A DNA stretch of 32,728 nt from Actinophytocola sp. (lineage in GTDB: Bacteria > Actinomycetota > Actinomycetes > Mycobacteriales > Pseudonocardiaceae), in contig WHTY01000056.1 in assembly GCA_009377475.1 (NCBI GenBank), positions 1 to 32,728 on the forward strand. The letters run 5' to 3'. Made by a program: the position numbers and the translations under genes. Every line of letters begins with the position of its first letter. The stretch's first letter is position 1. The notes below the pieces were generated by a model. That model made no database searches. It worked only from the letters and a program-made list of their open reading frames with translations, and was not told where the DNA came from. Below, in pieces: positions 1 to 9,550 of the stretch.

Positions 1-89
1 CGCCGAGGCAGACACCGGTAGAACTCCCGGCGAAACCCGGCCAGATCCCCGAACGCGTCAACGCGCTCGCCATCGTGCACACTACTCAC
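1..89 (-). mobile_element. N-terminal fragment of an IS transposase, cut by the window edge
   Basis: Reading leftward from a GTG at 89 gives 29 codons before the edge, including GDLAGFRREFYRCLPR. This resembles the start of a DDE transposase family common in actinomycetes, whose N-terminus usually has an F-R-x-x-F-Y-x-C-L segment. Only this short piece is visible, so catalytic residues cannot be checked and it may be intact or decayed outside the window. An inverted repeat (91-148) lies directly upstream, as expected near an IS end or its promoter. The family assignment rests on recalled similarity of a short segment. Confidence 0.55.
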
Positions 90-90
90 T

Positions 91-148
91 GCGGCCCTTG
101 TTGTTGATCTTGTTGCTGTCGCAAGAAGCATGATCAACCAAGGGCCGC
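91..148. repeat. Inverted repeat upstream of the transposase fragment
   Basis: The left arm GCGGCCCTTG...TTGATC and the right arm GATCAACCAAGGGCCGC pair around a loop of about 22 nt. The outer 10 bp are perfect. ATGATCAACC occurs at 130-139 and again at 153-162 as a direct repeat. Its position just before the transposase start suggests part of the IS end or a structure over its promoter. Confidence 0.6.
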
Positions 149-196
149 TTCCATGATCAACCGGGGTCACCACACACCCGACCAGGGGTTAAACGA

Positions 197-238
197 CAAG
201 CTAAGGTGCAACTCGCGGCGATTAGGGTGAGACTCGCG
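197..238 (-). repeat. Two tandem 21-bp repeats (family shared with 22068-22130)
   Basis: On the minus strand two consecutive 21-bp units begin CGCGAGTCTCACCCTAATC and CGCGAGTTGCACCTTAG. They match the three tandem units at 22068-22130 in sequence and period but lie in the opposite orientation. The array sits between the IS fragment and the 3' end of the acyl-CoA dehydrogenase gene. Its function is unknown. Confidence 0.7.
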
Positions 239-249
239 CGGCGGAGACG

Positions 250-1401
250 TCAGAGGCCGAGCTCGCGGGCGATCAGCATCCGCTGGACCTCGCTGGTGCC
301 CTCGCCGACCTCGAGGATCTTCGCGTCGCGGTAGAACCGGCCGACCGGGAACTCGTTCATGAAGCCGTAGCCGCCGAAGATCTGCGTCGCCTCGCGCGCG
401 TTGTCCATCGCGGCGTTGGACGACGTCAGCTTCGCGATCGCCGCCTCCTTCTTGAACGGCTCGCCGCGCAGCATCTTCGACGCCGCCGCGTAGTACGCCA
501 GCCGCGCGTTGTGGGTGCGCATCTCCATGTCGGCCAGCTTGAACTGGATCGCCTGGTACGAGCCGATCGTGTTGCCGAACGCCTCCCGCTCGTGCACGTA
601 GCGCAGGCACTCGTCAACGCAGCCCTGCGCGAGACCCGTTGACAGCGCGGCGATCGCGATCCTGCCTTCGTCCAGAATGGACAGGAACTGCGCGTAGCCG
701 CGACCCTGCTGGCCGACCAGGTTCTCCCGCGGCACCCGGACGTCGTCGAACGACAAGCCGTGCGTGTCGGAGGCGTTCCAGCCGACCTTGGAGTACTTCT
801 TCTCCACCGTGAAGCCCGGCGTGCCGGACGGCACGATGATCGCGGAGATCTCCTTGCCGCCGTTGTCCTTCGTTCCGGTGACGGCGGTGACGGTCACCAG
901 CGACGTGATGTCGGTACCCGAATTGGTGATGAACGACTTGCTGCCGTTGATCACCCAGCTGTCGCCGTCGAGCTTCGCGGTGGTCTTGGTCGCCCCGGCG
1001 TCAGAGCCGCCGCCGGGCTCGGTGAGACCGAACGCGCCGAGCTTCTCGCCCCGGCACATCTCGGGCAGCCACTGTTCCTTCTGCTCGTCGGTGCCGAACC
1101 GGTAGATCGGCATCGCGCCGAGCGACACGCCAGCCTCCAGCGTGATCGCCACCGATGAGTCGACCCGCGCCAGTGCCTCCAGCGCCAGGCACAGGGCGAA
1201 GTAGTCCCCGCCCATGCCGTCGTGCTTCTCGGGAAACGGCAGGCCGAACAGGCCCATCTCGCCCATCTGCGCGACGATGTCGTAGGGAAACTCCTCGCGC
1301 TCGTAGAAGCCACCGATCACCGGTGCGACCTCGCGCTGCGCGAAGTCCTCGACGGTATTGCGCAGCGTCTCGTAGGTGTCGTCCAACCGGACATCGATCA
1401 T
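250..1401 (-). CDS. Acyl-CoA dehydrogenase (FAD) of the branched acyl-CoA/leucine catabolic operon
   Basis: A 383-residue protein of normal family length that oxidises an acyl-CoA to the 2-enoyl-CoA using FAD and passes electrons to ETF. Visible motifs are the first signature GAFGLTEPGGGSD (122-134), the FAD-binding FGGYGF segment (342-347) and C-terminal GEGTSEVQR. In the last, Glu367 is at the usual catalytic-base position of short- and medium-chain enzymes. GAGGAG lies about 9 nt before the ATG at 1401. It follows accA1 in the same direction after a 68-bp gap. With accD1-accA1 it mirrors the mycobacterial accD1-accA1-fadE19 set, so an isovaleryl- or other branched-chain acyl-CoA substrate is inferred. 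Isovaleryl-CoA dehydrogenases place the base elsewhere, so the exact substrate is open. Confidence 0.93.
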   Translation of the reverse strand: MIDVRLDDTYETLRNTVEDFAQREVAPVIGGFYEREEFPYDIVAQMGEMGLFGLPFPEKHDGMGGDYFALCLALEALARVDSSVAITLEAGVSLGAMPIYRFGTDEQKEQWLPEMCRGEKLGAFGLTEPGGGSDAGATKTTAKLDGDSWVINGSKSFITNSGTDITSLVTVTAVTGTKDNGGKEISAIIVPSGTPGFTVEKKYSKVGWNASDTHGLSFDDVRVPRENLVGQQGRGYAQFLSILDEGRIAIAALSTGLAQGCVDECLRYVHEREAFGNTIGSYQAIQFKLADMEMRTHNARLAYYAAASKMLRGEPFKKEAAIAKLTSSNAAMDNAREATQIFGGYGFMNEFPVGRFYRDAKILEVGEGTSEVQRMLIARELGL

Positions 1402-1469
1402 GACTCTTGCTCCTCATCTTTGCCTCACACGCCGACTGGCTTGATCCGCGCTCAGTGCCACTGGTCGCT

Positions 1470-3557
<2,088 letters not shown>

Positions 3558-3563
3558 TGCCCC

Positions 3564-5177
3564 TCACATCCTGAAGACGCCGTAGCTGATGTCGTCCAGT
3601 GGCGCGTTGGCCGCCGCCGAGAGCGCGAGCCCCACGACGGTGCGGGTGTCGGCCGGGTCGATGACGCCGTCGTCCCACAGCCGCGCCGTCGAGTAGTACG
3701 GGTGACCCTGGTGCTCGTACTGCTCCCGGATCGGGTCCTTGAACGCCGCTTCGTCCTCAGCCGACCAGGTGTCGCCGCGTCGCTCGATGGCGTCACGACG
3801 AACCGTGGACAGCACCGACGCGGCCTGCTCGCCGCCCATCACGGAGATGCGCGCGTTCGGCCACATCCACAGGAACCGGGGTGAGTACGCCCGCCCGCAC
3901 ATGGAGTAGTTGCCCGCGCCGAACGAGCCGCCAATGATCACGGTCAGCTTCGGCACCCGCGCGCAGGCCACGGCGGTGACCATCTTCGCGCCGTGCTTGG
4001 CGATGCCGCCCGCCTCGTAGTCCTTTCCTACCATGAACCCGGTGATGTTCTGCAGGAACAGCAGCGGAATGGACCGCTTGTCGCACAGCTCGATGAAGTG
4101 CGCGCCCTTCATCGCGGACTCGGCGAACAGCACGCCGTTGTTGGCGATGATGCCGACCGGGTGGCCGTGGACGCGGGCGAACCCGGTCACCAGCGTCGTG
4201 CCGTACTCGGCCTTGAACTCGGCGAACCGGCTGCCGTCGGTGATCCGGGCGATGACCTCGCGGACGTCGTAGGGCGTGCGGGAGTCGGTGGGCACCACGC
4301 CGTACAGCTCGGTCGGGTCCACGGCGGGTTCCTCCACCGGGGCGACGTCCCACGGCCGGGGGGTGCGCGGACCGAGCGTTGACACGATCGAGCGCACGAT
4401 GCGCAGCGCGTCGGTGTCGTCCTTCGCGAGGTGGTCGGTGACGCCGGACTGGCGGGCGTGGACGTCACCGCCGCCCAGCTCCTCGTCGGTGACCTCCTCG
4501 CCGGTCGCGGCCTTCACCAGCGGCGGGCCGCCGAGGAAGATGGTGCCCTGGTTTCGCACGATGACGGCCTCGTCGCTCATCGCGGGCACGTACGCGCCGC
4601 CCGCCGTGCAGGAGCCGAGCACGGCGGCGATCTGCGGGATGCCGCGCGCCGACATCGTGGCCTGGTTGTAGAAGATGCGCCCGAAGTGCTCCCTGTCGGG
4701 AAAGACCCCGTCTTGTTCCGGCAGGAACGCGCCCCCGGAGTCGACCAGGTACACGCACGGCAGGTTGTTGTGCAACGCGACCTCTTGCGCGCGCAGGTGC
4801 TTCTTCACCGTGATGGGGTAGTACGTGCCACCCTTCACGGTGGCGTCGTTCGCGACGATCACGCACTCGCGGCCGGACACCCTGCCGACGCCGGTGATGA
4901 TCCCGGCGGCGGGCGCCTCGTCGTGGTACATCCCGTTCGCGGCCAGCGGCGAGAGCTCGAGAAACGGCGACCCCGGGTCGAGCAGCGCGTCGACGCGGTC
5001 GCGCGGCAGCAGTTTGCCGCGCTCCACATGCCGGACCCGTGACTTCTCCGGCCCGCCCTGCATCGCCTGCTTGACGCGGCCGTTCATGTCAGCGACGAGC
5101 CGGCCATGCTCGGCGGCGTAGCGCTGGAAAGTCTCCGATGCCGGGTCGGCGTCGGATCGCAGCGGCGTTGCGTCCAT
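3564..5177 (-). CDS. accD1: Acyl-CoA carboxylase beta subunit (carboxyltransferase), methylcrotonyl-CoA carboxylase type
   Basis: The carboxyltransferase transfers CO2 from carboxybiotin on AccA1 to an acyl-CoA, most likely 3-methylcrotonyl-CoA in leucine breakdown. The protein is 537 residues from the ATG at 5177. An in-frame GTG at 5192 would add 5 residues, but GAGGGA sits 7 nt before the ATG, so the ATG is preferred. The crotonase-like halves are visible: NDATVKGGTYYP, VDSGGAFLPEQDGVFPDREH, GSCTAGGAYVPAMSDEAV (acyl-CoA oxyanion region, about 188-205) and GGSFGAGNYSMCGRAY near the C-terminus. These are typical of methylcrotonyl-type rather than propionyl-type subunits. It is first in the operon, followed at 6 nt by accA1. 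It diverges from a TetR gene, and two putative operator copies lie 19-62 bp upstream. Confidence 0.95.
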   Translation of the reverse strand: MDATPLRSDADPASETFQRYAAEHGRLVADMNGRVKQAMQGGPEKSRVRHVERGKLLPRDRVDALLDPGSPFLELSPLAANGMYHDEAPAAGIITGVGRVSGRECVIVANDATVKGGTYYPITVKKHLRAQEVALHNNLPCVYLVDSGGAFLPEQDGVFPDREHFGRIFYNQATMSARGIPQIAAVLGSCTAGGAYVPAMSDEAVIVRNQGTIFLGGPPLVKAATGEEVTDEELGGGDVHARQSGVTDHLAKDDTDALRIVRSIVSTLGPRTPRPWDVAPVEEPAVDPTELYGVVPTDSRTPYDVREVIARITDGSRFAEFKAEYGTTLVTGFARVHGHPVGIIANNGVLFAESAMKGAHFIELCDKRSIPLLFLQNITGFMVGKDYEAGGIAKHGAKMVTAVACARVPKLTVIIGGSFGAGNYSMCGRAYSPRFLWMWPNARISVMGGEQAASVLSTVRRDAIERRGDTWSAEDEAAFKDPIREQYEHQGHPYYSTARLWDDGVIDPADTRTVVGLALSAAANAPLDDISYGVFRM

Positions 5178-5195
5178 TCCGCGTTCCCTCACCCC

Positions 5196-5239
5196 GTTAG
5201 TAGTCGTTAACTCGCTCTCCGATGTTAGTATGCGTTAAC
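5196..5239. promoter_or_regulatory. Tandem putative TetR operators between accD1 and the TetR gene
   Basis: Two 16-bp copies, GTTAGTAGTCGTTAAC (5196-5211) and GTTAGTATGCGTTAAC (5224-5239), agree at 14 of 16 positions and are spaced 28 bp centre to centre. Each has GTTA/TAAC ends in inverted orientation. They lie directly before the accD1 start on the side facing the divergent TetR gene. Binding by that TetR protein is inferred, not shown. Confidence 0.6.
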
Positions 5240-5410
5240 GGATCCGTCTACCCGGGAGAGCTTTTCACAAGTGTGCCGGTGGGGCCCGCCCGCAGGGAGG
5301 GTCGCAACGGCGCACCGCAGGTGAGAACCGTCATGGACGGAACCTGCCGAGGTGAAGAGCCCGACCTCTGGTAAGACACTGTTCAGCACTTTCGAGGGGA
5401 GCAGTTCGCG

Positions 5411-6013
5411 GTGACTGAGGCACGCGACACGGACACCGCGCCCCGCGCGGTCACCGGCACACCGTCACGACGGGAGCAAATCCTGGCCGCAGCGGCGGAA
5501 CTGTTCGCCCATCACGGCTTTCACGGCGTCGGTATCGACGACATCGGCGCCGCCGTCGGTGTCTCTGGTCCCGCACTCTACCGCCATTTCCGCGGCAAGG
5601 ACGCGATCCTCGGCGAAATGCTGACCTCGATCAGCCACAACCTGCTTGACGGCGGCATCGCGCGGGCGACAGCGGCCGAGACCGCGGCCGAGGCGTTGAG
5701 CGCCCTCGTGCGCTTCCACGTCGACTTCGCGCTGGACCACCCCGCGCTGATCACCGTGCAGGAACGCAACCTTGGCAACCTCCGCGACGAGGACCGCCGC
5801 GAGGTCCGCACCTTGCAGCGTCGTTACGTCGAGGTCTGGGCGAGCACCATCACCGACGCGATGCCCGACGTGCCGCTGCCCAAAGCACGGTCCAGCGCGC
5901 ACGCGGTGTTCGGTCTCATCAACTCCACCCCGCACACCCGCTACCTCGGCAGAACCGAACTGGCGGACCTGCTCACCGATATGGCGCTGGGAGCACTTCA
6001 CGCGGCCAGATGA
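5411..6013 (+). CDS. TetR-family transcriptional regulator
   Basis: A 200-residue protein with an N-terminal TetR helix-turn-helix at about 20-66, including ILAAAAELFAHHGFHGVGIDDIGAAVGVSG and ALYRHFRGKDAIL. The C-terminal helical ligand domain is variable, as is usual. The start is GTG at 5411, preceded by GAGGGGAGC. It is divergent from accD1 with a 218-233-bp spacer holding two 16-bp direct repeats, so it probably represses the carboxylase operon and is released by an acyl-CoA or related ligand. A TetR gene also lies near the orthologous accA1/accD1 region of mycobacteria. Its stop overlaps the next gene (ATGA), so the downstream gene is probably co-transcribed. Confidence 0.9.
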   Translation: MTEARDTDTAPRAVTGTPSRREQILAAAAELFAHHGFHGVGIDDIGAAVGVSGPALYRHFRGKDAILGEMLTSISHNLLDGGIARATAAETAAEALSALVRFHVDFALDHPALITVQERNLGNLRDEDRREVRTLQRRYVEVWASTITDAMPDVPLPKARSSAHAVFGLINSTPHTRYLGRTELADLLTDMALGALHAAR

Positions 6014-6507
6014 TCTCGTGTTTGATAGTGCACGTGGACGCCGACTTTCCCGGACAAGCCCGACTCGCGGCACAAGCGACACGTGCCCTGAGCGCCGCGC
6101 GGCGTGGTGACGACGCCGCAGCGCTGACCCAGGCCAGCGACAACGTGCGTGACCTGGTCATGCTGTTGTTCAGCGAGTGCGGCGTCCTCGTATCCGCGCT
6201 CGGCGACGGCGGCGCCACCCCGGTCAAGGTGCAGGTGTTCGACGACGAGGGCAGCGAGGTCTCCATCGACCAGGCCGACCCACCGGTGCGCACCGCCGTG
6301 CGCACGCTGCTCGCCGAGATGCACGGCAACACCGACGACGCGCGGCAACATGTCGCCATCGCGCTCGACAACGCCGAGCCGGAGGAAGTGGACAGCCTGG
6401 TGCTGCAGGCGCTGCGCTGGACCCTGCGGCTGGCAGGTGAGTGCGTCGACCGTGGCCTCGACGTGCCGGACTGGATCACCGACGCGCTGGCGGACGACGA
6501 ACCATGA
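6010..6507 (+). CDS. Unrecognised acidic protein coupled to TetR and PucR genes
   Basis: A 165-residue protein with no family I recognise. Its ATG at 6010 overlaps the TetR stop (ATGA), and its own stop overlaps the start of the PucR gene in the same way, which supports a real translationally coupled reading frame. An in-frame GTG at 6028 is an alternative start. The sequence is rich in Asp, Glu, Ala and Val, has no signal peptide or membrane segment, and looks helical (for example a long segment near 15-60, then 95-150). It ends in an acidic tail (ADDEP). Being sandwiched between two regulators suggests an accessory regulatory role, but no function can be assigned. Confidence 0.75.
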   Translation: MISCLIVHVDADFPGQARLAAQATRALSAARRGDDAAALTQASDNVRDLVMLLFSECGVLVSALGDGGATPVKVQVFDDEGSEVSIDQADPPVRTAVRTLLAEMHGNTDDARQHVAIALDNAEPEEVDSLVLQALRWTLRLAGECVDRGLDVPDWITDALADDEP

Positions 6508-8102
6508 CCTCGCTCGCCAGCGTCGTCAACCGGGTCGGCCCGACGTTGCTACACGCCGTCGTGCTGCCGGAAGGGGAGCGCAACGTCGCTGACGTGGTGA
6601 TCGCCGAGGCTGGCTCGCACGGCACCCATGGCTCGGCGCTGCGTGCTGGCCTGATGCACCTCAACGCGGGCGACCTCGTGCTCGCGGTCGCGGCGACCAC
6701 GGTCGACGACGCCGTGGAGCTCGTGCGCGAGAGCGCGGCGTGCTCGGCGGCGGCGGTCCTGCTCAAACCGCCACTCGCCCGCCGGGCGGCCGTTCGGAAG
6801 GCGGCGACCGAGGCCGAGATCGGACTGATCGAGGTGCACGCCAAGACGTCGTGGGCGCAGTTGGTGTGGCTGCTGCGCACGGTGCTGGACGCCATCGCGG
6901 ACGAACGGGAGGCCATCGACGCGCCCGAGGCGGGCTCGGCGGACCTGTTCCGGCTGGCCGACGCGGCGGCGTCCGTGGTGGACGCGCCGGTGACCATCGA
7001 GGACACCAACTCCCGCGTGCTCGCCTACTCCGCGCGCCAGGACCTCACCGACCCCGCGCGGGTCTCGACGATCATGGGACGGCGCATCCCGGACGACGTT
7101 CTGGCGCGGTTCCGCTCGCGCGGCGTGTTCCGGGAGCTGTCCACCGGCAAGCAGACGATCTTCGTACCCGCACAACAAGACGGCACGCTGCCCCGGCTGA
7201 TCGTGCCGATACGGATGGGCGGCGAACTGCTCGGCTCGATGTGGGCGGTGGTGGACGGGCCGGTGTCCGAGGAACGCGCCGCCGCCTTCGCCGACGCCGC
7301 TCCGGTGGTCGCGGTGCACCTGCTGCGCAGGCGGGCCAGCGCGGACGCGCACCGGCGCGCGACGGCCGAGCTGGTGGCGGGGTTGCTGGACGGCACGGCC
7401 AGCCCGCGCCGGGCGATGGCGGAGCTGGGCATGACGGCGGCGGCGCACCGGGTCGTCGCCGTCGACACCGGCGGCAAACACCCCGACGACCACCCGCGCG
7501 CCGAGGGGCTGCGGCTGGCGCTGCTGGAGCGCGTCGGCAAGCGCATCGGCGCGCACGCGCACGGCTGCACGCTCGGCGGCGTGCTGTATCTCGTGGTGCC
7601 CGCCGAGCGGGCGGACTGGTCCGACCTGCGGCACGTGCTGGCGAAGGAGTCGGCGGCGGCCAAGCGCACGTTCTTGGCGGCGGCGGGCACCCGGCGTCCG
7701 GCGGCGGAGCTGTCGCAGTCCCGCACGGAGGCGGACGAGGCGCTGGGCCTGCTGCGCGCCGAGCTGGTCGAGGGTCCGGTGATCAGCTTCAATGAGGCGT
7801 GGACGTCGTTGACGCTGCACCGGGTCGCGACCGCGACGGCGGGCTCGGGTGTGCTCGAACTCGGCCCGCTGGAGTACCTGCGCGAGCAGGACCGCACCGG
7901 CAAGACCGCGTACGTCGACACCCTCTACGCCTGGCTGCGGCATCCCGGCGACCCACGCGCGGCCGCCCATGAGCTGCGGATTCACCCGAACACGTTGCGT
8001 TATCGGATGCGCAAGCTGCTGGAGCAACGCGACATCGACCTTGACGACCCCGACGTCCGGCTGGCGCTACTGACCCAGCTCGTGAGCATGCGCTGGTCCT
8101 GA
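6504..8102 (+). CDS. PucR-family transcriptional regulator
   Basis: A 532-residue regulator. The ATG at 6504 is chosen because it overlaps the upstream stop (ATGA) and begins a conserved-looking MTSLASVVNRVG; the open frame extends further upstream without support. The N-terminal half (about 1-130) resembles the PucR ligand domain, the middle has a CdaR/GGDEF-like region, and the last about 55 residues form the PucR helix-turn-helix, with HPGDPRAAAHELRIHPNTLR and YRMRKLLEQ. PucR proteins usually control purine, amino-acid or other nitrogen-source catabolism. The next gene, 157 bp downstream on the same strand, is alanine dehydrogenase, preceded by palindromes, so ald is the likely target. Confidence 0.9.
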   Translation: MTSLASVVNRVGPTLLHAVVLPEGERNVADVVIAEAGSHGTHGSALRAGLMHLNAGDLVLAVAATTVDDAVELVRESAACSAAAVLLKPPLARRAAVRKAATEAEIGLIEVHAKTSWAQLVWLLRTVLDAIADEREAIDAPEAGSADLFRLADAAASVVDAPVTIEDTNSRVLAYSARQDLTDPARVSTIMGRRIPDDVLARFRSRGVFRELSTGKQTIFVPAQQDGTLPRLIVPIRMGGELLGSMWAVVDGPVSEERAAAFADAAPVVAVHLLRRRASADAHRRATAELVAGLLDGTASPRRAMAELGMTAAAHRVVAVDTGGKHPDDHPRAEGLRLALLERVGKRIGAHAHGCTLGGVLYLVVPAERADWSDLRHVLAKESAAAKRTFLAAAGTRRPAAELSQSRTEADEALGLLRAELVEGPVISFNEAWTSLTLHRVATATAGSGVLELGPLEYLREQDRTGKTAYVDTLYAWLRHPGDPRAAAHELRIHPNTLRYRMRKLLEQRDIDLDDPDVRLALLTQLVSMRWS

Positions 8103-8169
8103 CGCTGCGTGGGGCTCGTTACGCCGAGAACGTGCCGTGATCGCTGTCGTGGCGCAACTACGGTAACGG

Positions 8170-8193
8170 GACAACATTGTCGTGCCAGCACGA
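8170..8193. promoter_or_regulatory. Two overlapping palindromes in the ald upstream region
   Basis: GACAACATTGTC (8170-8181, 5-bp arms) is followed with a 2-bp overlap by TCGTGCCAGCACGA (8180-8193, perfect 6-bp arms around CA). They lie 67-90 bp before the ald GTG and after the PucR gene. An operator for PucR or another ald regulator is plausible. Confidence 0.45.
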
Positions 8194-8259
8194 TGACATT
8201 CGGTGAGTCTGGGTACACCGTTGAGGTGTTGACCGGCAGAGAACCATCGGAGGCACACC

Positions 8260-9375
8260 GTGCGTATCGCAGTCCCCCGCGAGATCAAGAAGCATGAGTA
8301 CCGGGTCGCGGCGACCCCGGCAGGCGTGCACGAGCTGACCGAGCGCGGTCACGACGTGTTCGTGGAGGCTGATGCGGGGGCTGGCTCGGCCATCAGCGAC
8401 GAGGAGTATCTCGCCGCTGGCGCGAAGGTGCTGTCCAAGGCGGAGGACGTCTGGGCAGAGGGCGAGCTGGTGCTCAAGGTCAAGGAGCCGATCGAGCAGG
8501 AGTACGCGCTGCTGCAGCGAGACCAGGTGCTGTTCACGTACCTGCACCTCGCGCCGAACCGCCCGCTGACCGACGCGCTGCGGGGCGCGGGCACGACGTC
8601 GTTCGCGTACGAGACGGTGCAGCTGCCGTCGGGCGCGTTGCCGCTGCTCGCGCCGATGTCGGAGGTCGCTGGCAGGCTCGCGCCGCAGGTGGGTTCGTAC
8701 GCGATGCTGAAGCCGAGCGGCGGGCGCGGTGTGCTGCCTGGCGGCATCCCCGGCGTGCACCCGGCGCGGGTGACGGTGATCGGCGGCGGCGTCGCGGGCA
8801 TCAACGCCGCGCGGATCGCGCTGGGCATGGGCGCCGACGTCGAGGTGCTCGACACCAACGTCGACAAGCTGCGCCAGATCGACAACGACTTCGGCGGCCG
8901 CATCCGCACCCTGACGTCGAACGCGCTGACGCTGGAGGAGTCGATCCTGCAGGCGGACATGGTGATCGGCGCGGTGCTGGTGCCGGGCGCGCGGGCGCCG
9001 AAGCTGATCTCCAACGCGCAGGTGGCGCGGATGAAGCCGGGCAGCGTGCTTGTCGACATCTCCATCGACCAGGGCGGCTGCTTCGCCGACTCCCGGCCGA
9101 CCACCCACGACGACCCGACCTACCTCGTGCACGACTCGGTGTTCTACTGCGTCGCGAACATGCCGGGCGCGGTGCCGCGCACCTCGACGTACGGGCTGAC
9201 GAACGTGACCCTGCCGTACGTGCTCCAGCTGGCGGGCAAGGGCTGGCGCGCCGCGGCGCGGGCCGACGAGCCGCTGGCGCTGGGACTGACCACGCACCAG
9301 GGCGCGCTGGTCAACGAGCCGGTCGCCATCGCGCACGGCATCGAGCACACCGCACTGGAGTCCGTGCTCGGCTGA
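8260..9375 (+). CDS. ald: Alanine dehydrogenase (NAD)
   Basis: A 371-residue enzyme that interconverts L-alanine and pyruvate plus ammonia with NAD(H). The length and residue positions match the Mycobacterium tuberculosis enzyme: substrate-binding Arg15 and Lys75 (LKVKEP), catalytic His96 (LHLAPN) and Asp270 (DISIDQGG), with the NAD-binding GGGVAG loop at 175-180. The start is GTG at 8260 with GGAGG 6 nt upstream. It follows a PucR regulator gene and is preceded by two palindromes. A strong hairpin terminator follows at 9387. Use of alanine as carbon and nitrogen source, or redox balancing under low oxygen, is the known role of the family. Confidence 0.97.
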   Translation: MRIAVPREIKKHEYRVAATPAGVHELTERGHDVFVEADAGAGSAISDEEYLAAGAKVLSKAEDVWAEGELVLKVKEPIEQEYALLQRDQVLFTYLHLAPNRPLTDALRGAGTTSFAYETVQLPSGALPLLAPMSEVAGRLAPQVGSYAMLKPSGGRGVLPGGIPGVHPARVTVIGGGVAGINAARIALGMGADVEVLDTNVDKLRQIDNDFGGRIRTLTSNALTLEESILQADMVIGAVLVPGARAPKLISNAQVARMKPGSVLVDISIDQGGCFADSRPTTHDDPTYLVHDSVFYCVANMPGAVPRTSTYGLTNVTLPYVLQLAGKGWRAAARADEPLALGLTTHQGALVNEPVAIAHGIEHTALESVLG

Positions 9376-9386
9376 CGTTCGAGGTT

Positions 9387-9414
9387 GGGCGGCGGACGTC
9401 GGCGTCCGCCGCCC
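9387..9414 (+). terminator. Hairpin terminator after ald
   Basis: A perfect 12-bp stem, GGGCGGCGGACG / CGTCCGCCGCCC, with a TCGG loop, 12 bp after the ald stop. It has no T tract, which is common in high-GC actinomycetes. Confidence 0.8.
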
Positions 9415-9550
9415 GCGCCCCACGATCCGAAGTTGATCTACTTCCTGCGCGCTGTGACCATCAGAACCGGACATCACGGACACGACGTGGTCCTGCCGCG
9501 CGGGAGCCCGCGCTCCCTGAACGTCGGGCAGCCGGGATAGCGTGATCGGC

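Noticed and set aside
6441..6503. Longer N-terminus for the PucR protein
   Set aside because: It would overlap most of the end of the coupled upstream gene with an Arg-rich shadow sequence. The ATG at 6504 gives the standard ATGA overlap.
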